Positions 12,501 through 24,721 of a stretch of 64,000 nt of DNA are shown here, in pieces. The position numbers were made by a program, and so were the translations under genes. Origin of the DNA: Sabethes cyaneus (taxonomy: Eukaryota > Arthropoda > Insecta > Diptera > Culicidae); NCBI RefSeq assembly GCF_943734655.1, contig NC_071354.1, positions 59,127,544 through 59,191,543 of the forward strand, read 5' to 3'. The notes under the pieces are model-generated. The model saw only the letters and a list, made by a program, of their open reading frames with translations. It was not told the origin of the DNA and did not search any database. Each line of letters begins with the position of its first letter. The first letter of the stretch is position 1.

Positions 12501-15500
12501 TCACATTCGAATTCTGTTCCAAATTCTGATACTAATGTTGATCTAAATTTTGATCCAAATTCTGAATCAAATTCAGGTCCACATTTTGGTCCGAATCTTA
12601 ATCCGAATTCTCGTCCAAATTTAAACTAATATACTGTTCTGAGTTCAGGTCCGAATTCAGATCCAAATTCTGCTCCTAGATTCGGTTTCCAATCCTAATT
12701 ATGCTCCAAATTGTGGTCCACATTCTTGTCCTAATTTTGGTCCTAATTCTGTTCCAAATTCTATTACATAGTCTATTCAAATTCTGATCCACATTCCGGT
12801 ACAAATTTTAGTATAACTTCTAGTCCAAATTCAGGACTCAACTCTGGTCACATTTCTCTCCAAATTCTGGTCTCTATCCAGGATCCAAATTAGGTTAAAG
12901 TTCTTACACAAATTGTGGTCGAAATTGGACAATAATGTGGACCAGAATGAAAATCAGACTTTGAAACAAAATTTGGATTAACAATTTGGAAATGAATTTG
13001 GACCAGAACTCGGATTTGAACTCGGAACAGAATTTTGACCCAAATTCTGACCAGAATTCGGATTAGAATGCAGATCATGTGTTTTCGGTCCAGAACTTGG
13101 GTCAAAGCTTAGAACAGAATTTTAATTCCAAATTGGACCAGAATTTGGACTGTAACTTGAACAAAAATTTGGTAAAGTATTTGATCCAGAATTTTTACTA
13201 GAATTCGGATCACAATTTGAACCTGAATAGGGAACAGAATTCGGACAAAAATTTGGACCGGAATTCGGATTGGATTTTGGACCAATTTTTGGACCAGAAT
13301 TTGGATAATAATTTACACCACAATTAGAGGCATTAGAGCCAGAATTTGGACCAGAAATTGGATCAGAATTCGAAACAGAATATCGACCTAAATTCGTTCC
13401 AAAATTCGGTCTAGAATTTGGACCAGAAAGTGAACCCGAAATTTTTGCAGCATTTTGGAACCGAACTCGGATCAGAATCTGGATCAAAATTTGGAGCTGA
13501 ATTTAGACTAGAAATTGATCCATGATTTAGTTATCAATTTGGACAAAAATCTAAATCAAAATATGTACCAGAATTTGGAACAGAATTTGAACAAGAACAT
13601 GGATCATATTTGGTTCTGAATTTGGACTAGTACTTTTAATAAAATTAGATCATAAGAGAATAGGCTAGAATTTGGATTAGAATTTGAACAAAATTTGAGC
13701 CAGAATTCGGATAAGAATTAGGACCAATGTTTGGACCAGGACCTGAATTTGGAACAGAATCCGAAACAGAATTTGGACAAAACCTTGGACCAGAGTTTAG
13801 ACCAGAATTTGAACCAGTTTTTGAACAGATTTGGCCAGAATGGACAAGAATTAAGACCGAAATTTGGGTCAAAATTTGGGCAAGAATATAGTCATGAATT
13901 TGAACCAGAATTCGGCCTAGAAATTGGACCAGAATGTGGAACAATATCTGATGAAGAATTTGGAGCAGAATTTGGGCTTGAATTTGGATCAGAGTTTGGT
14001 CCTAACATTTGTACTAGAATTTATACTAAAATTGTACCATAATGTGTATCAGAACTTGGACCAAACTTTGGAACCGAACTTCGAACAGAATTTAGACCAG
14101 AATTTGAAACAGACTTTGGACCAGCATTTAGACTAGAAGTTGGACCAGACTTTGAAACAATATTTTGGACAAGAACTTGGACCAGAGCTTAGACCAGAAT
14201 TTGGAAAGACAGAATTTTAGCCAGAATTTGAACAAAAATTAGTACCGAAATTTGAACTGACCTGAATTTGGAACAGAGTTTGATTTTAAATTGGATTTAA
14301 AGTTTAGACCTAAATTTGGACCAAAATTCGGTAAAGAATTTCGACCACACTTTGTGTAAGAACTTTGGCCGAATTTGGATCCTGAATTTAGACCAGAATT
14401 TGAAGAGAAATGTGACCAGAGTTTGATCCTGAATTTAGCCTAGAAGTTATACCGAAATTTGTACCAGAATGTGGATTAGAACTATGGACTATGGAATAGA
14501 ATTTGGAACAGGATTTGTAACAGATTTTGGACCAAAATTTGCACAAGAATGTGGTCCAGAATTTGGACTAGAATTAAGATTGGAATTCGAACCGAATTTA
14601 GTAGCAGAATTTGGATCTGAATTCGGACCTGAACTCGGAACAAAATATTATTTCAAATTCGGACGAGAATTCGGATCAAAATTCGGACCAGAATATGGAC
14701 CTGAATTTGATTCAGAATTTTGATCAAAATTTAGATCAACATTAGTACCAGAATTCGAATTTGAAATTTGAACAAAAATTGGGTAAGGAATTTGACCAAA
14801 ATTTGGATAAAAATTTTGACCAGAAACTGAACCAGATTTTGGTCCTGAAGTGAGACCAGAATTGGGACTGAAATTTACACTAGAGTTTGGTCTTAAATTT
14901 GGACTAGAAGTTATACTACAATTGGTAGCAGAATGTTCATCAGAACTTGAACCAGAATATGGAATAAACTTTAGAGCAGAATTAGGAACAAAATTAGGAA
15001 TATGGTATAGAGTTTAAAATAGAATTTGGACCAGAATTCAAACCAGAATGTGGCCCTTAATTTGGGCCAACACTTGGGTCAAAATGTGGAACAGAATTTG
15101 AATTTCAAATTGGACCAGATTTTGGACCGAAGCTTAGACAAAAACTTGATATAGAATTTTGATCAGAATTGAGACACAAATTTTAACTAGAATTTGAACC
15201 TGATTTTGGTCCTGAATTAAGACCTGAGTTTGGACCGAAATTTGGACAAAAATTAAGTAAAGATTTTTGATCTGAATTTGAAGAAGAATTTTGACTAAAA
15301 TTTGGACCAGAGTTTGGTCCTGAATTCGGACTAGAAGTTATACTAAAATTTGTACCGGAATGTGGATCAGAATTTGAACCAGACTATGGAATAGAATTTG
15401 GAACAGAATTAGGACCAAAGTTAGGACAAGAATGTGGACCAGAATGATAATCAAATTTTCAAACAGAATTTGGACTAACATTAGAATAGGAATTTTGACA

Positions 15501-16090
15501 AGAATTATAGGATAGGAATTTGGACCAGTACTCGGACTTGGAACAGAATTTGGACCCAAATTCTGACCAGAATTCGGACCAAAATGTGGATCTGTTATCG
15601 GTCCACAACTTGGGCTACACATTTGGGTCAAAATTTAGAACAGAATTTGAATTTCAAATTGGACCAGAGTTTGAACTGAAATTTGGACAAAAATTTGGTA
15701 AAGAATTTGGTCCAGAATTTTTACTACAATTTGAACCAAAGTTTGATCCTGAATTTGTATTAGAAGTTATGCTAAAATTTGTACAAGAATGTGGATCCAC
15801 AATTTGGACTAGAATTAGGATCAGAATTTGTACGAAAACTAAGATCAGAGTTCGGACCAGAATGTGGACCAGAATTCGGACCAGAACTTGGAACAGAATT
15901 TTGATCAGAATTCGGAATTTGGAACAAAATTTGACCCACAATTTAGTCCAAAATTCGGACCTAAATTTGAACCTGCTTCGACCTCAATTTAAATCAGAAT
16001 TTCAACCTGATTTCAGACCTAAGTTTTAATTGCAATTTGTACCTACCTGAATACAGACTTTAGTTTAAAATTAAATTTGACATTGGGCTT
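9590..16090. repeat. Degenerate 12-bp satellite (GAATTTGGACCA-like), ~6.5 kb
   Basis: The tract is built from imperfect copies of GAATTTGGACCA, with many substitutions at the GACC positions (GATC, GAAC, GACT) and frequent indels. In frame it yields FGPE or LDQN tetrapeptide repeats, explaining the many 60-170-codon frames on both strands. From about 12,200 to 12,890 the units run in reverse (CCAAATTCTGGT-like), then return. It starts only about 200 bp after the CTGGGA array. I see no gene in it. Confidence 0.93.
12200..12890 (-). repeat. Inverted segment of the 12-bp satellite
   Basis: Left of about 12,200 the units read AATTTGGACCAG on the plus strand. Inside the segment they read CCAAATTCTGGTCCAAATTC, the reverse complement. 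After about 12,890 the original orientation returns. The junctions lie inside repeat units and are blurred by divergence. Confidence 0.8.
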
Positions 16091-16115
16091 GAATTTTAAC
16101 GGTGATGGTAAAGAA

Positions 16116-16223
16116 CCCAAGCAACAATGTGAGTTTCATTGTATTCTTATTGCAACTTTCAAGACCAAGTTTGGCCTTAAATGCCATCATAAGAGTGTAA
16201 TAAAACAAAAATTGTTACTTGGG
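16116..16223. mobile_element. 108-bp MITE
   Basis: The ends are CCCAAGCAACAAT and, on the minus strand, CCCAAGTAACAAT: 13-bp inverted repeats with one mismatch. The flanks contain ATGGTAAAGA on the left and ATGGTAAGAT on the right, a possible imperfect target duplication that is not strictly adjacent. No coding capacity. Confidence 0.6.
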
Positions 16224-19200
16224 AATGGTAAGATTAGGTATTTATAAACTATATCAAAAAAAACATCAACGATTATTTACATATTAGACAAAACCGTACA
16301 TTTGATTGAAATATTGTTAAGAACTTCAGTGTGCTTTGCGTATTGGTTTATAGGGCAAAAACCAATTTCCGAAAACAGATTCGACGGCATTTCTTCACAT
16401 GGATATTTTGAGATTAAATAGGTTAGAAAAGTTAGTAATGGGTCAAAAAATGATATAAAAAATCTCACAAAAATTCAAACCCTACAATTCGTGAAAATAA
16501 CACGACTAACTTATTTTTTTCTCTATAGCCATTGTACCAGCACCGCAAAGCGTCAACAAACCATACCGACTAAAAGCACGACACACTGAAGTCATCCAAT
16601 GAATCAAAAAATATCTGTGGCGCACAAATCGAACGCAAATCAACGGCAAGCAATTACCACCAACCAACCAACCCTTGCTTGCTTGCTCGTACCGAGCAAG
16701 CATAACATTCAAAGTCCATTTACATTTTCCACACCTCATCCTGGTTCGCGACCCGGGCTGCGGCCTCCAGTTGAACGTTTGAATCAACAAAAGGATTGGT
16801 TTTTCTGAAATTGAGCATGCGATATTTATTTGCTCAAAGCATAAAAAGCGGCCGAAACAAAACTCCGAGAAAGAAAATGATCGCCCCGCGGCAGGATATT
16901 TCATCCAGCTTTCCTCGACCTCGCCGCCCCACAGCACCACAGGTCTGTCGCAGGAAGAGTGAGTGAAAACAAATCATAGCGTAAAATTCCATTTCAACTA
17001 TACTGAGTCGGATGACGGTATAAAAGCTTTCCTGTTGTTCCTGCTCAAGCCTGGTGCTGGCAGTGGTGGATGGTGTTATTATCCATACTTACACAGACCG
17101 CCCGCCACCGAAGCCAGCATGGTACGGCAGCAGTCGTAACCTGGCACCTCCACCGCACCGCACCGGCGGGGTGGCACCTCATACAGGTCTGGGGCAGATG
17201 AAAAGTGTATGAAATGGATTGGCGAAAAATTGAATTCGAATTTAAATAAAATGCGTACCATTTTTCATCGCCTTCTTGCCGTCGTCGTCCGTCGACCGCG
17301 CCTGGTTCCACCGGGTGCGAGCCGAATTCGTTTTATCGAACGGAACAAGAAGTTCCCTGCTGCATGGAAACGAAAGCTTCCCAGCGTGGGCCGTCACTCA
17401 ACCGGCGTGATTCGACGCGATCGCTTATTCGATTTCGATTTGTGTTATTTGCTTGCGTTTTATCATTCCATTTGTGTTCGTCACAATTTACTTAATTGTA
17501 TTTTTTTATTCGTCCTCCAAGAGGAATGTTCAATAAATAACTACGCAGGCTCGTTCGAGGGGGTTATTGGGTGAATATTAATAGAGCTTCCAGAAAAGGG
17601 GCGGAAAAAAGGGCAAAAGTGATGATCACCATGACGGTGATGATAATGAAACTTTTAATCGGAGAATTGATTTAGCAAGTGGATGTGGATTAGTCTGTGA
17701 TGAAAAAGGCTTTTATGTTCGCTTATTCTTTTGATTTTGGTATTTTTGGTGAAATTCTTAATATTAAAATCAATTGCTTTCCATGTCCAGTTCTGGTTCA
17801 AACCATATTGATCAAACCCTTTTCGAACGTTTCCTAAAGCAGTCAATTTCATCAAATTATCACGTGTGATACCAGAACATCTAGACGTGAAGTTTTATTT
17901 AGCAAATCCAAATTTATGGATCCCGGTAGAATCCTTCGTTTGCATTGCTTTCTACTGCGTACGCGTGCGACTGTCGGGATTCTGGAAAACAATTCAGCAC
18001 ACACAAAAAAGGCTACCGTCGAATCATGCTCCCCTTGGCAGCGTGTGCTTCTGCTGTAGTCGATCCCAAAGGACAACTGAACCGCCCGGTTGTAAGTATT
18101 ATTCGATTAGAATGTGCGCTGGAAAAATGTATCTTTCATATTCCCGGCAATTGCTGCTGCTAGTGCTGCTGCGTTCCAGGAGGTCCCAGTGGGCTAACAC
18201 GAGCAAGCCTACCAGCACATGACAATTTGCGAAATGTGCCTAGTTGGATATGATGGTTATGTCGACAGTTAATGCGACGGAGGGGGAAAGAATCATCAAC
18301 AACCGAGGCATCGGGAAAACTGTGTGTACGTGTGAAAGTGTGATAATGTGAACAATATTTGTTAAAAAAGTTCCAAAAATTTGTTTCTGAATTAGGTAAT
18401 GTCAAAGAGCAATTTAATCGTTACAAAAAGTCTCCTGTCCAAAAAGTTCTGTAATGTATGACTGTTTGATTATTTATCAACCGATTATCGATATTAAATA
18501 TTGGTATATATTTTTACTCTCGTGTCTTTGAATACTGCAACTTATTGCAGTGAGTTGTTTACCATAGTGAGCTTATGATGTTTAGATTGCAAATGTAAAA
18601 TTGCACTCACTATGCTCTTCCATCAATGGACGAGTTCAACTGGAAGATGATTGTAAACAAATCGAATACTGACGTCGGCTATATTGATTCGCTCCGAGGA
18701 AGAACCCGTCTGGTTGACGTTGCGTAGGTAAATACGAATCAATAATTGGAATATCACAAACGCCATGAACTGTTTTGATCGGTTTCTTGGAAGGTCTTTC
18801 AGAACGATTATGTACAATACAGCCTGCAGCTGAGAGCAAACGGTTCACTTTGTGGTTGGTATTTTCATTCGACTCGGGTTCAGAATTTGAAGGTAAACAA
18901 GGCGAGCATTAATATTTTACATATAGCGAGCTGAATTATTAATTACATGGATCGTTTTATTTTGCTCGGCGTAAATGTCAATTCTGAGGAGCTAATCAAT
19001 TGTACAGCAATTTTCAAAGAAGCTATAAAATTAGCAAAATAACAGATCAATATCATCAGGTAACAGTTTCGCAGAAAAAATTATAGCTCGTGACACGAAA
19101 CTAGGTTAACAGGGTAACGCTTAGACGAAGAAGAGGATAGCTAATGAGAGTAATTTCATTCAAATTCATCACTTAATGAGACAACTTTTAATGGAATGGA

Positions 19201-19630
19201 TTCAAAACATAAGAGATTTTGAAATTCGCTAGCTATTTGCTAATAAACTAGTACTAAACTTTCCATTTGCAGATTCTGTTCGATGATTTGAACACCGTAG
19301 GCTGGACCCTTAGCAGAATCACATCCTTCTTTTGATGATGAAGATGCCTTGTCACAATTACACAAAATCGTAGAGCATGATCTCGAAAAATCCGGAGTCG
19401 CGTACAAACTACGCAAATTTAAAAATTCACATAGAGCGACGTCGCGTCGCTACTAATAGTTAATAACTTAATCAATTAAAATGTAAAGTAGCCAACAATT
19501 GTTTATAACTAATAAATCGTGCGAAGGCTGCACAAAATACTGCAAAACCTAAACGTAAATGAAAAGATCGTATTACATTTCAGTTAGTTCTAGCCATCAG
19601 ATTCTGTTTAGGATTCTCGTGTAAAACAGT
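16224..19630. other. Unique-looking non-coding DNA with a GC-richer core
   Basis: The 16.5-18.2 kb core is GC-richer than its surroundings and has overlapping 60-144-codon frames on both strands (for example 16506-16940 minus and 17209-17574 plus). None resembles a protein family I know. Several frames overlap in antisense, as expected by chance in such DNA. It could be intronic or regulatory sequence; nothing shows function directly. Confidence 0.35.
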
Positions 19631-19639
19631 TTTTTTTTT

Positions 19640-19895
19640 GGGTCCTTTACAGGTTCTGCTTCATGATGACCCGATACTCAATTGGGCCGACCCCTGCCGT
19701 ACCGGACAAGTTCTTTGTACCTTGAGCACTACCAGCACGTTGTTGGCACCATATTACTCCGTGCCCGAATTCATTCAATGCGATTCAGCAGAGTACTGAG
19801 TGAAAACCACTATAATACGAGCAGAGGCATAATGATTCTGCAGCATGACAACGCTTGGCCTCACGTTGTCAAACGTACTGTAAACGCTTAAATGG
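19640..19895 (+). pseudogene. mariner transposase relic
   Basis: An open stretch (19682-19891) reads ENHYNTSRGIMILQHDNAWP followed by HVVKRTV. The HDNARPH-type block, which holds the second catalytic aspartate of mariner transposases, is clear although its Arg is now Trp. Neither the DNA-binding domain nor the third catalytic Asp could be found, and no terminal repeats are seen. It is a small internal fragment. Confidence 0.7.
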
Positions 19896-20333
19896 AAAGA
19901 CCTTGTCCGCCATATTTCTCAGATATTGTACTTTTTGTAATAATCAAATTATGAAATTCCGTTCTACCCCATAAAAAGTACAAGATCGTCATAAAAAGTT
20001 CACATTAAGTCGTATGTCAATTTTGCATTGGAAGTGCCTAATGATTAGAGTATGTCAAAGCAAAGTGAACAACAGTGAACAAGTTTTTTGCAGTCGTGCG
20101 CGTCCTCATATACAATTCATGATTGTGAATTATAAAGCAGTATATCGCCGCTATCCACATAACATTTATATAAAAAAATTCGTATTTATATAAAAAAAAA
20201 TCCATAGAAAATAAGACTGTTATGCAACTAGCGGCAAATTAGATGATTGTAATATTAAGTGATATCCTAATCATGTACTTAGTCGCGTGTTCTGAAAACC
20301 GCTGTATAAAATTCTAGAGACAATTATAAATGA

Positions 20334-21767
20334 CTAGCTGACCCGACAAACTTCGTATTGCCACAAATTAAACTGTGTTGTACATAAATAGCGAATCTCG
20401 GATGACCTCTCGAGTTTTGCAAGTTTCTGAGGAGTTCATGGGTGTTTTAATATACAAATTTTCCTCACAGTAAAGTAGAAAACAACTCCCCCCATCACTC
20501 AGCCTGGGGTGACATTGCGCATCTCGTTTCGAGTGATTTTGGTTCGTTTCGACCACGTGAAACAAATGGTCGTCTCGAACCAAAATAAGTCGAAACGAGA
20601 AACGAGCATTTAAATATTCGCCATCATTACGAACCATTTCGCCGAATACCATTTTGCGGAACAGCAATTCTCGATTGACCATAACGCATTCTGCGTTTCG
20701 CAGAATACCATTTCGCGAAAAACCTTACGCGGGATGTACCATTTCACGGCAAATCTTTTCGTAGAAAGTACCATTTCGCAGGGTTGACCCAACTGAAGGA
20801 AAGTAATAGAGGTCAGTAGATCTAGGAAAATAAATAAACCTAGATAGAGGTAATCTCTACGGGGGGCTGTCCCCCGCAGTGGCCGGCGCTTCCGACGGCA
20901 GGTCGCCGGCAACACTCGCGGCCTATGGCCGTCTCGCGCTGAATTATCTAATGTTACTATTGATAGTTTTTGGTGGTCTTGTTATTGATTAATGTTTTAT
21001 GAGTCTAAAATTTCTCGAGTTTGATTAGTTTTTGAGTTACGCAAAAATTTCTGTTTTATTTGTATGTGAGTTCTTATCCCCCTACCATTTGCTTGATTAG
21101 TTCTCGGGTTTTGAGGAAATTTGTAGTTCATTTGTATGGGAGCCCCTCCTCCTAAAAAGGTAAGGGGTCTTAATTCATCATAGAAAAAAGTCATGCCTCC
21201 AAAAACACCCACATGCCAAATATGGTTCCATTTGTTTAATTGATTCTCGAGTTATGATGAAATTTGTATTTCATTTGTATAGGAGCCCCGCCCTTCTAAA
21301 GCAGAGAGAGATTTCAATTCACCATAGAAAAAATTCTTGTCTCCAAAACCACCCACATGTAAAATTTTGTTCCATTTGCTTGATTAGTTCTCGCGTTATG
21401 CAGAAATTTGTGAATCATTTGTATGGGAGCCCCCCTTTTTAGTGGGGGAGGGGTCTCTTACCATCATAAGTACCTTCCCTGGCCCCAAAAACCCCTATAT
21501 GCAGATTTTCACGCCAATCGGATCAGTAGTTTTCGATTCTATAAGGAACATAGAGCAGACAGAAATACATTTTTATAGGCATAGATTTGTATGGGAGCCC
21601 CCCCTCTTAGTGGGGGGAGGGGTCTTTTGCCGTCGAGAGAACCTTCCCTAGCCCCAAAAACCTCTACATGCAAATTTTCACGCCAATCGGTTCAGTAGTC
21701 TTCGATTCTATAAGGAGCATAGGGACAGACAGACAGACAGACAGAAATCCTTTTTTATAGGTATAGA
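20334..21767 (-). mobile_element. Non-autonomous Helitron (copy A)
   Basis: On the minus strand it begins TCTATACCTATAAAA, followed by a (CTGT)n-like run, and ends GTTTGTCGGGTCAGCTAG. The flanks are A before the TC and T after the CTAG, the A|T insertion rule of Helitrons. The body holds units of about 145 bp (a flat run of G or C, then AACTCGAGAACTAATCAAGC-like sequence), a GC-rich palindromic patch (about 20,860-20,940) and several CGAAATGGTA motifs (20,630-20,790). No Rep/helicase frame is present, so it would need help to move. Confidence 0.75.
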
Positions 21768-22304
21768 TTGTCAAAATTTCGGACATATATTACCTCTACG
21801 TTGGTACTAGTGTTTTATTATTTGGTGTGAAATATAACGTTTTCGAGCAGATATAATTTCGTATTTCTCAGTTGCAACCGAGATAATATACTGACGAAAT
21901 TGTTTGCTGGGACGGCATATGGGTTGGCTGATCAGCAGTTCCGCACGTACGATGTTTTAAAAAATGGCTTGGTTCAGAAGATCGGAACTTTTACCATAAT
22001 CGAAGTAATGGAGTTACACCAGAAAAATGGAAAAAAGTACTAAAATTAGCCAAGGGGAATCTTCATATTGCCACACTTCCCCGAGCCATAACCGTAGATC
22101 CGTTTGTCCACCGTTCAACATGAATTTGGGGTGTGAATTTTGGATAGCATCCTTATGACAGGACGTATCACCAACATGAATGAAAAATGGTTTTGTATCC
22201 ATGGACATGAATAGTGGACATTACTCGAAGGAAACTGCTAGCACTCGGAGTTTGTGGAGTATTCTTGAGCTAAGATCCGTCTTTAGCGGAGTCTAAAAGA
22301 GCAT
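21768..22304. other. Unassigned sequence between transposons
   Basis: No clear feature. Near 22,240-22,290 a broken reading resembling the LALGVF motif of the RTE C-terminus is visible (ACTCGGAGTTTGTGGAGTAT), so the last part may be another tiny RTE scrap. Confidence 0.3.
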
Positions 22305-23990
22305 AGAAGATGCAGCGAAACCAAATCTTCCGGGAGGAAATACGCTACCTGGAAGGGAAGGAAAATACGGAGCTGGAGCGGCTGCATCGTTCTCAGGAAA
22401 CGACAGAAAAGTGGAAACAGCACTTCGATGAACACCTAAATGACCCCCAGGTAGAGAGCCATAGCGGCGGGAAAAGCAATTTCGATGGTGCGACTAGTGC
22501 AGAATAGTTGCCAACCCGGACGATAGGCGAAGTTAAGAAGGCCATCATGCAGCTAAAGAACAATAAATTGGTTGGAAATGTTGTAATCGCAGCTGAGCTA
22601 ATTAAAATGGGACCTGCAAAGCATGGCCGCTTGTCTACATCGGCTAATTGTTAAGATTTGGAAGACAGAACAACTGTCGGAGGTGTGCAAAGAAGAACGA
22701 TTAGAGGGACTGTGAAAACTATTGAACAATCACTGTTTTCAATGCCACATACAAAGTGCTGTCCCAAATCATTTTCCACCGTCTGTGCGAATTCATCAAG
22801 CCAGCTTTGTTGTAGGACGGTCAACAACGGATCAAATTGACTGAAGTTCGAAAACAGACACTGAGGAAGCCTGCAAGTCGTAGGCGAAATACGTATCTGT
22901 CATTGAATAAAATACACATAGTAGAATTAAATTGGATAAGTTTTCTTATTTTTTATTTTTAGGTTTAGAACGGATCAAATATTTACACTGTTGCAGATCC
23001 TCCAAAAGGGCCGTGAATACAGAATTTCCACGCACCATTTGTTCGTTGACTTCAAAGCTGCATATGTTACCATCGACCGAAAAGAGGTATGGAAAATTGT
23101 GGACGAGAATAGCTTTCTCATGAAGCTCATCAAGCTGATTCAATCTACGGTGCATGGTATATAGTGCTATGTTCGGATTTCGGGTGGATTGTTAACTTCA
23201 TTTGTATCACACAGAGGGCTTCGTCAAGGTGAAGGAGGTGATGGTGGTCTCTCAAGCCTGCAGTTCAACATAGCGCTACAAGGTGTCATGAACCGTGCGG
23301 ATATCAACACTTCAATAAATCTAGTCAATTCGTCTGCTTTGCCTATAACATGGATATGATAGGTAGAACATCAGTGGCGATGGCTGAACAGTACAGCAGA
23401 CTAAAGCGCGAAGCAGAAAAGACTGGGTTAAAGGTAAATACGTCTTGAACAAGGTACATGCTGGCCGGCGGAACCGAACCGACAGACGTCACTTGAGCAG
23501 TAATGTAACGATCGACGGCGATGAGTTTAAGGTGTTCGATAAATTGGTTTACCTTGACTCACTGGCATCGCAATTAGGGTCGAACAGATTAAGCTCCCGT
23601 ACAAAGTGCACTCTGTACAAGACGCTTATTAGACCGGTTGTTCTTTATGGCCGTGAAACGTGGACAATGCTCGAGGAAGACCTACGAGTGCTCGGACTTT
23701 TCGAGATACGAGTGCTAAAAAAGTTCTTCGGCGGTGTACAGGAGAACGGAGTATGGAGGCGGAGGATGAACCATGAACTCGCACAGCTCTTTAGCGAACC
23801 CAGTGTTCAAAAGGTCGCTGTAGCTGGACGGATATGATGGGCAGGGCACATTGCAAGGATGCCGGACACCTACCTTGCAAAGCGCAGCGAGCAAGATGGC
23901 GGAGGGTAAGCGGCGTCCAAAAAATTGGAGAGCGGTAGCCCACAACCGAGTAAATTGGAGAAACTTTATTCATCAGGACGGCAAACCAAC
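22305..23990 (+). pseudogene. RTE-clade LINE relic carrying most of the RT domain
   Basis: Disrupted frames follow the better copy at 55.9 kb in order: TEKWKQHFDEHLNDPQ near 22,410; GEVKKAIMQLKNNK near 22,530; a GRSTTDQ-type block split by an insertion at 22,838; FVDFKAAY near 23,040; GLRQGE near 23,220; a mutated FADD region near 23,340 (reads CFAYNMD); LYKTLIRPVVLYGRETWTML at 23,610; MNHELAQLF at 23,770. The 3' end runs to about 23,990 (ACTAGATAAGTAAATA). The 5' endonuclease region is missing. Numerous stops and frameshifts make it non-functional. Confidence 0.8.
22838..22968 (+). mobile_element. 131-bp retro-insertion with 12-bp target duplication
   Basis: AACGGATCAAAT stands at 22,826-22,837 and again at 22,969-22,980, with the LINE frame resuming after the second copy. 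The insert carries GACACTGAGGAAGCCTGCAA, a sequence like the 3' ends of Jockey/R1-type LINEs, and ends in a T-rich tract. A close relative of its core lies at 52,946-52,995. Most simply it is a 5'-truncated LINE tail or SINE that landed in the dead RTE copy. Confidence 0.75.
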
Positions 23991-24229
23991 TAGATAAGTA
24001 AATATTTTAAAATGCCATCCGAAAGTCTAAGATAGCAGTGCGATTTAGAGTTCAGACTAAAATAAAGTTTAGAAGATCATATAGATCCATTAATCGTAAA
24101 TTGGCATGTTTAATCCTTTCCATTTTCATTTACTGAAGAAGGTTCAGTTGGTACAACAGTTCTATGGATAGGGCTCTTGGACAACTAGGTCGCACGCTAG
24201 TAATATTCGACTCCCGAACAAGTAGAGGA

Positions 24230-24490
24230 TTTTTTTTTTTGAGCTGAAGATTTTTAAATTGACGCTGTGACATGACGTAGCTTTCGCTACGACTTCAATG
24301 GATTTGTACAAACTACACAAAAAATCTCAGGCCATCTGCATACATTAAATTACGCTCAGCATTCAGTTGCAATACATCGTCAATAATGTACAGTAAGAAA
24401 AGCTGCGGACTATATTACTACCTTGCGGTACACCCTATATGTTTGTCAAGGTGTTGCTTAACATTTGATAAACATTAAGATAAATAAAAC
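24230..24490 (-). pseudogene. Jockey/CR1-like reverse transcriptase scrap
   Basis: Minus-strand frames give a degraded GVPQGS-type block, then LFLLYIIDDVLQLNAERNL and MYADGL in place of the catalytic YADD. Stops interrupt every frame. It is an internal RT fragment with no visible ends. Confidence 0.5.
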
Positions 24491-24721
24491 TTTAACCAGT
24501 TTGTTAATTATTATTACACATGCAATTATTTAAATTTTTGGCAAACAAAATGAGTTGCATCGCAAACAACGTAAAAAAACTTTTTAAATCCAGGCGGCAA
24601 AAAATACACCACGATTATATTTCATAAACAAATATTTTGTGTCAACGCATAACTTCGTATTGTTATATCCATCATGACTACTCTATTCTCAACATTGCAA
24701 AATGAAGGCCTTCTATAAAAT

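Noticed and set aside
9602..16029. Many 60-170-codon frames with FGPE or LDQN repeats, at first sight like a repetitive structural protein
   Set aside because: The repeats occur in shifting frames and on both strands, with stops and indels throughout and no splice-like structure; the 12-bp satellite explains them.
16506..16940. 144-codon minus-strand frame as a host gene
   Set aside because: No family motif; an overlapping antisense frame exists, as expected by chance in a GC-richer stretch.
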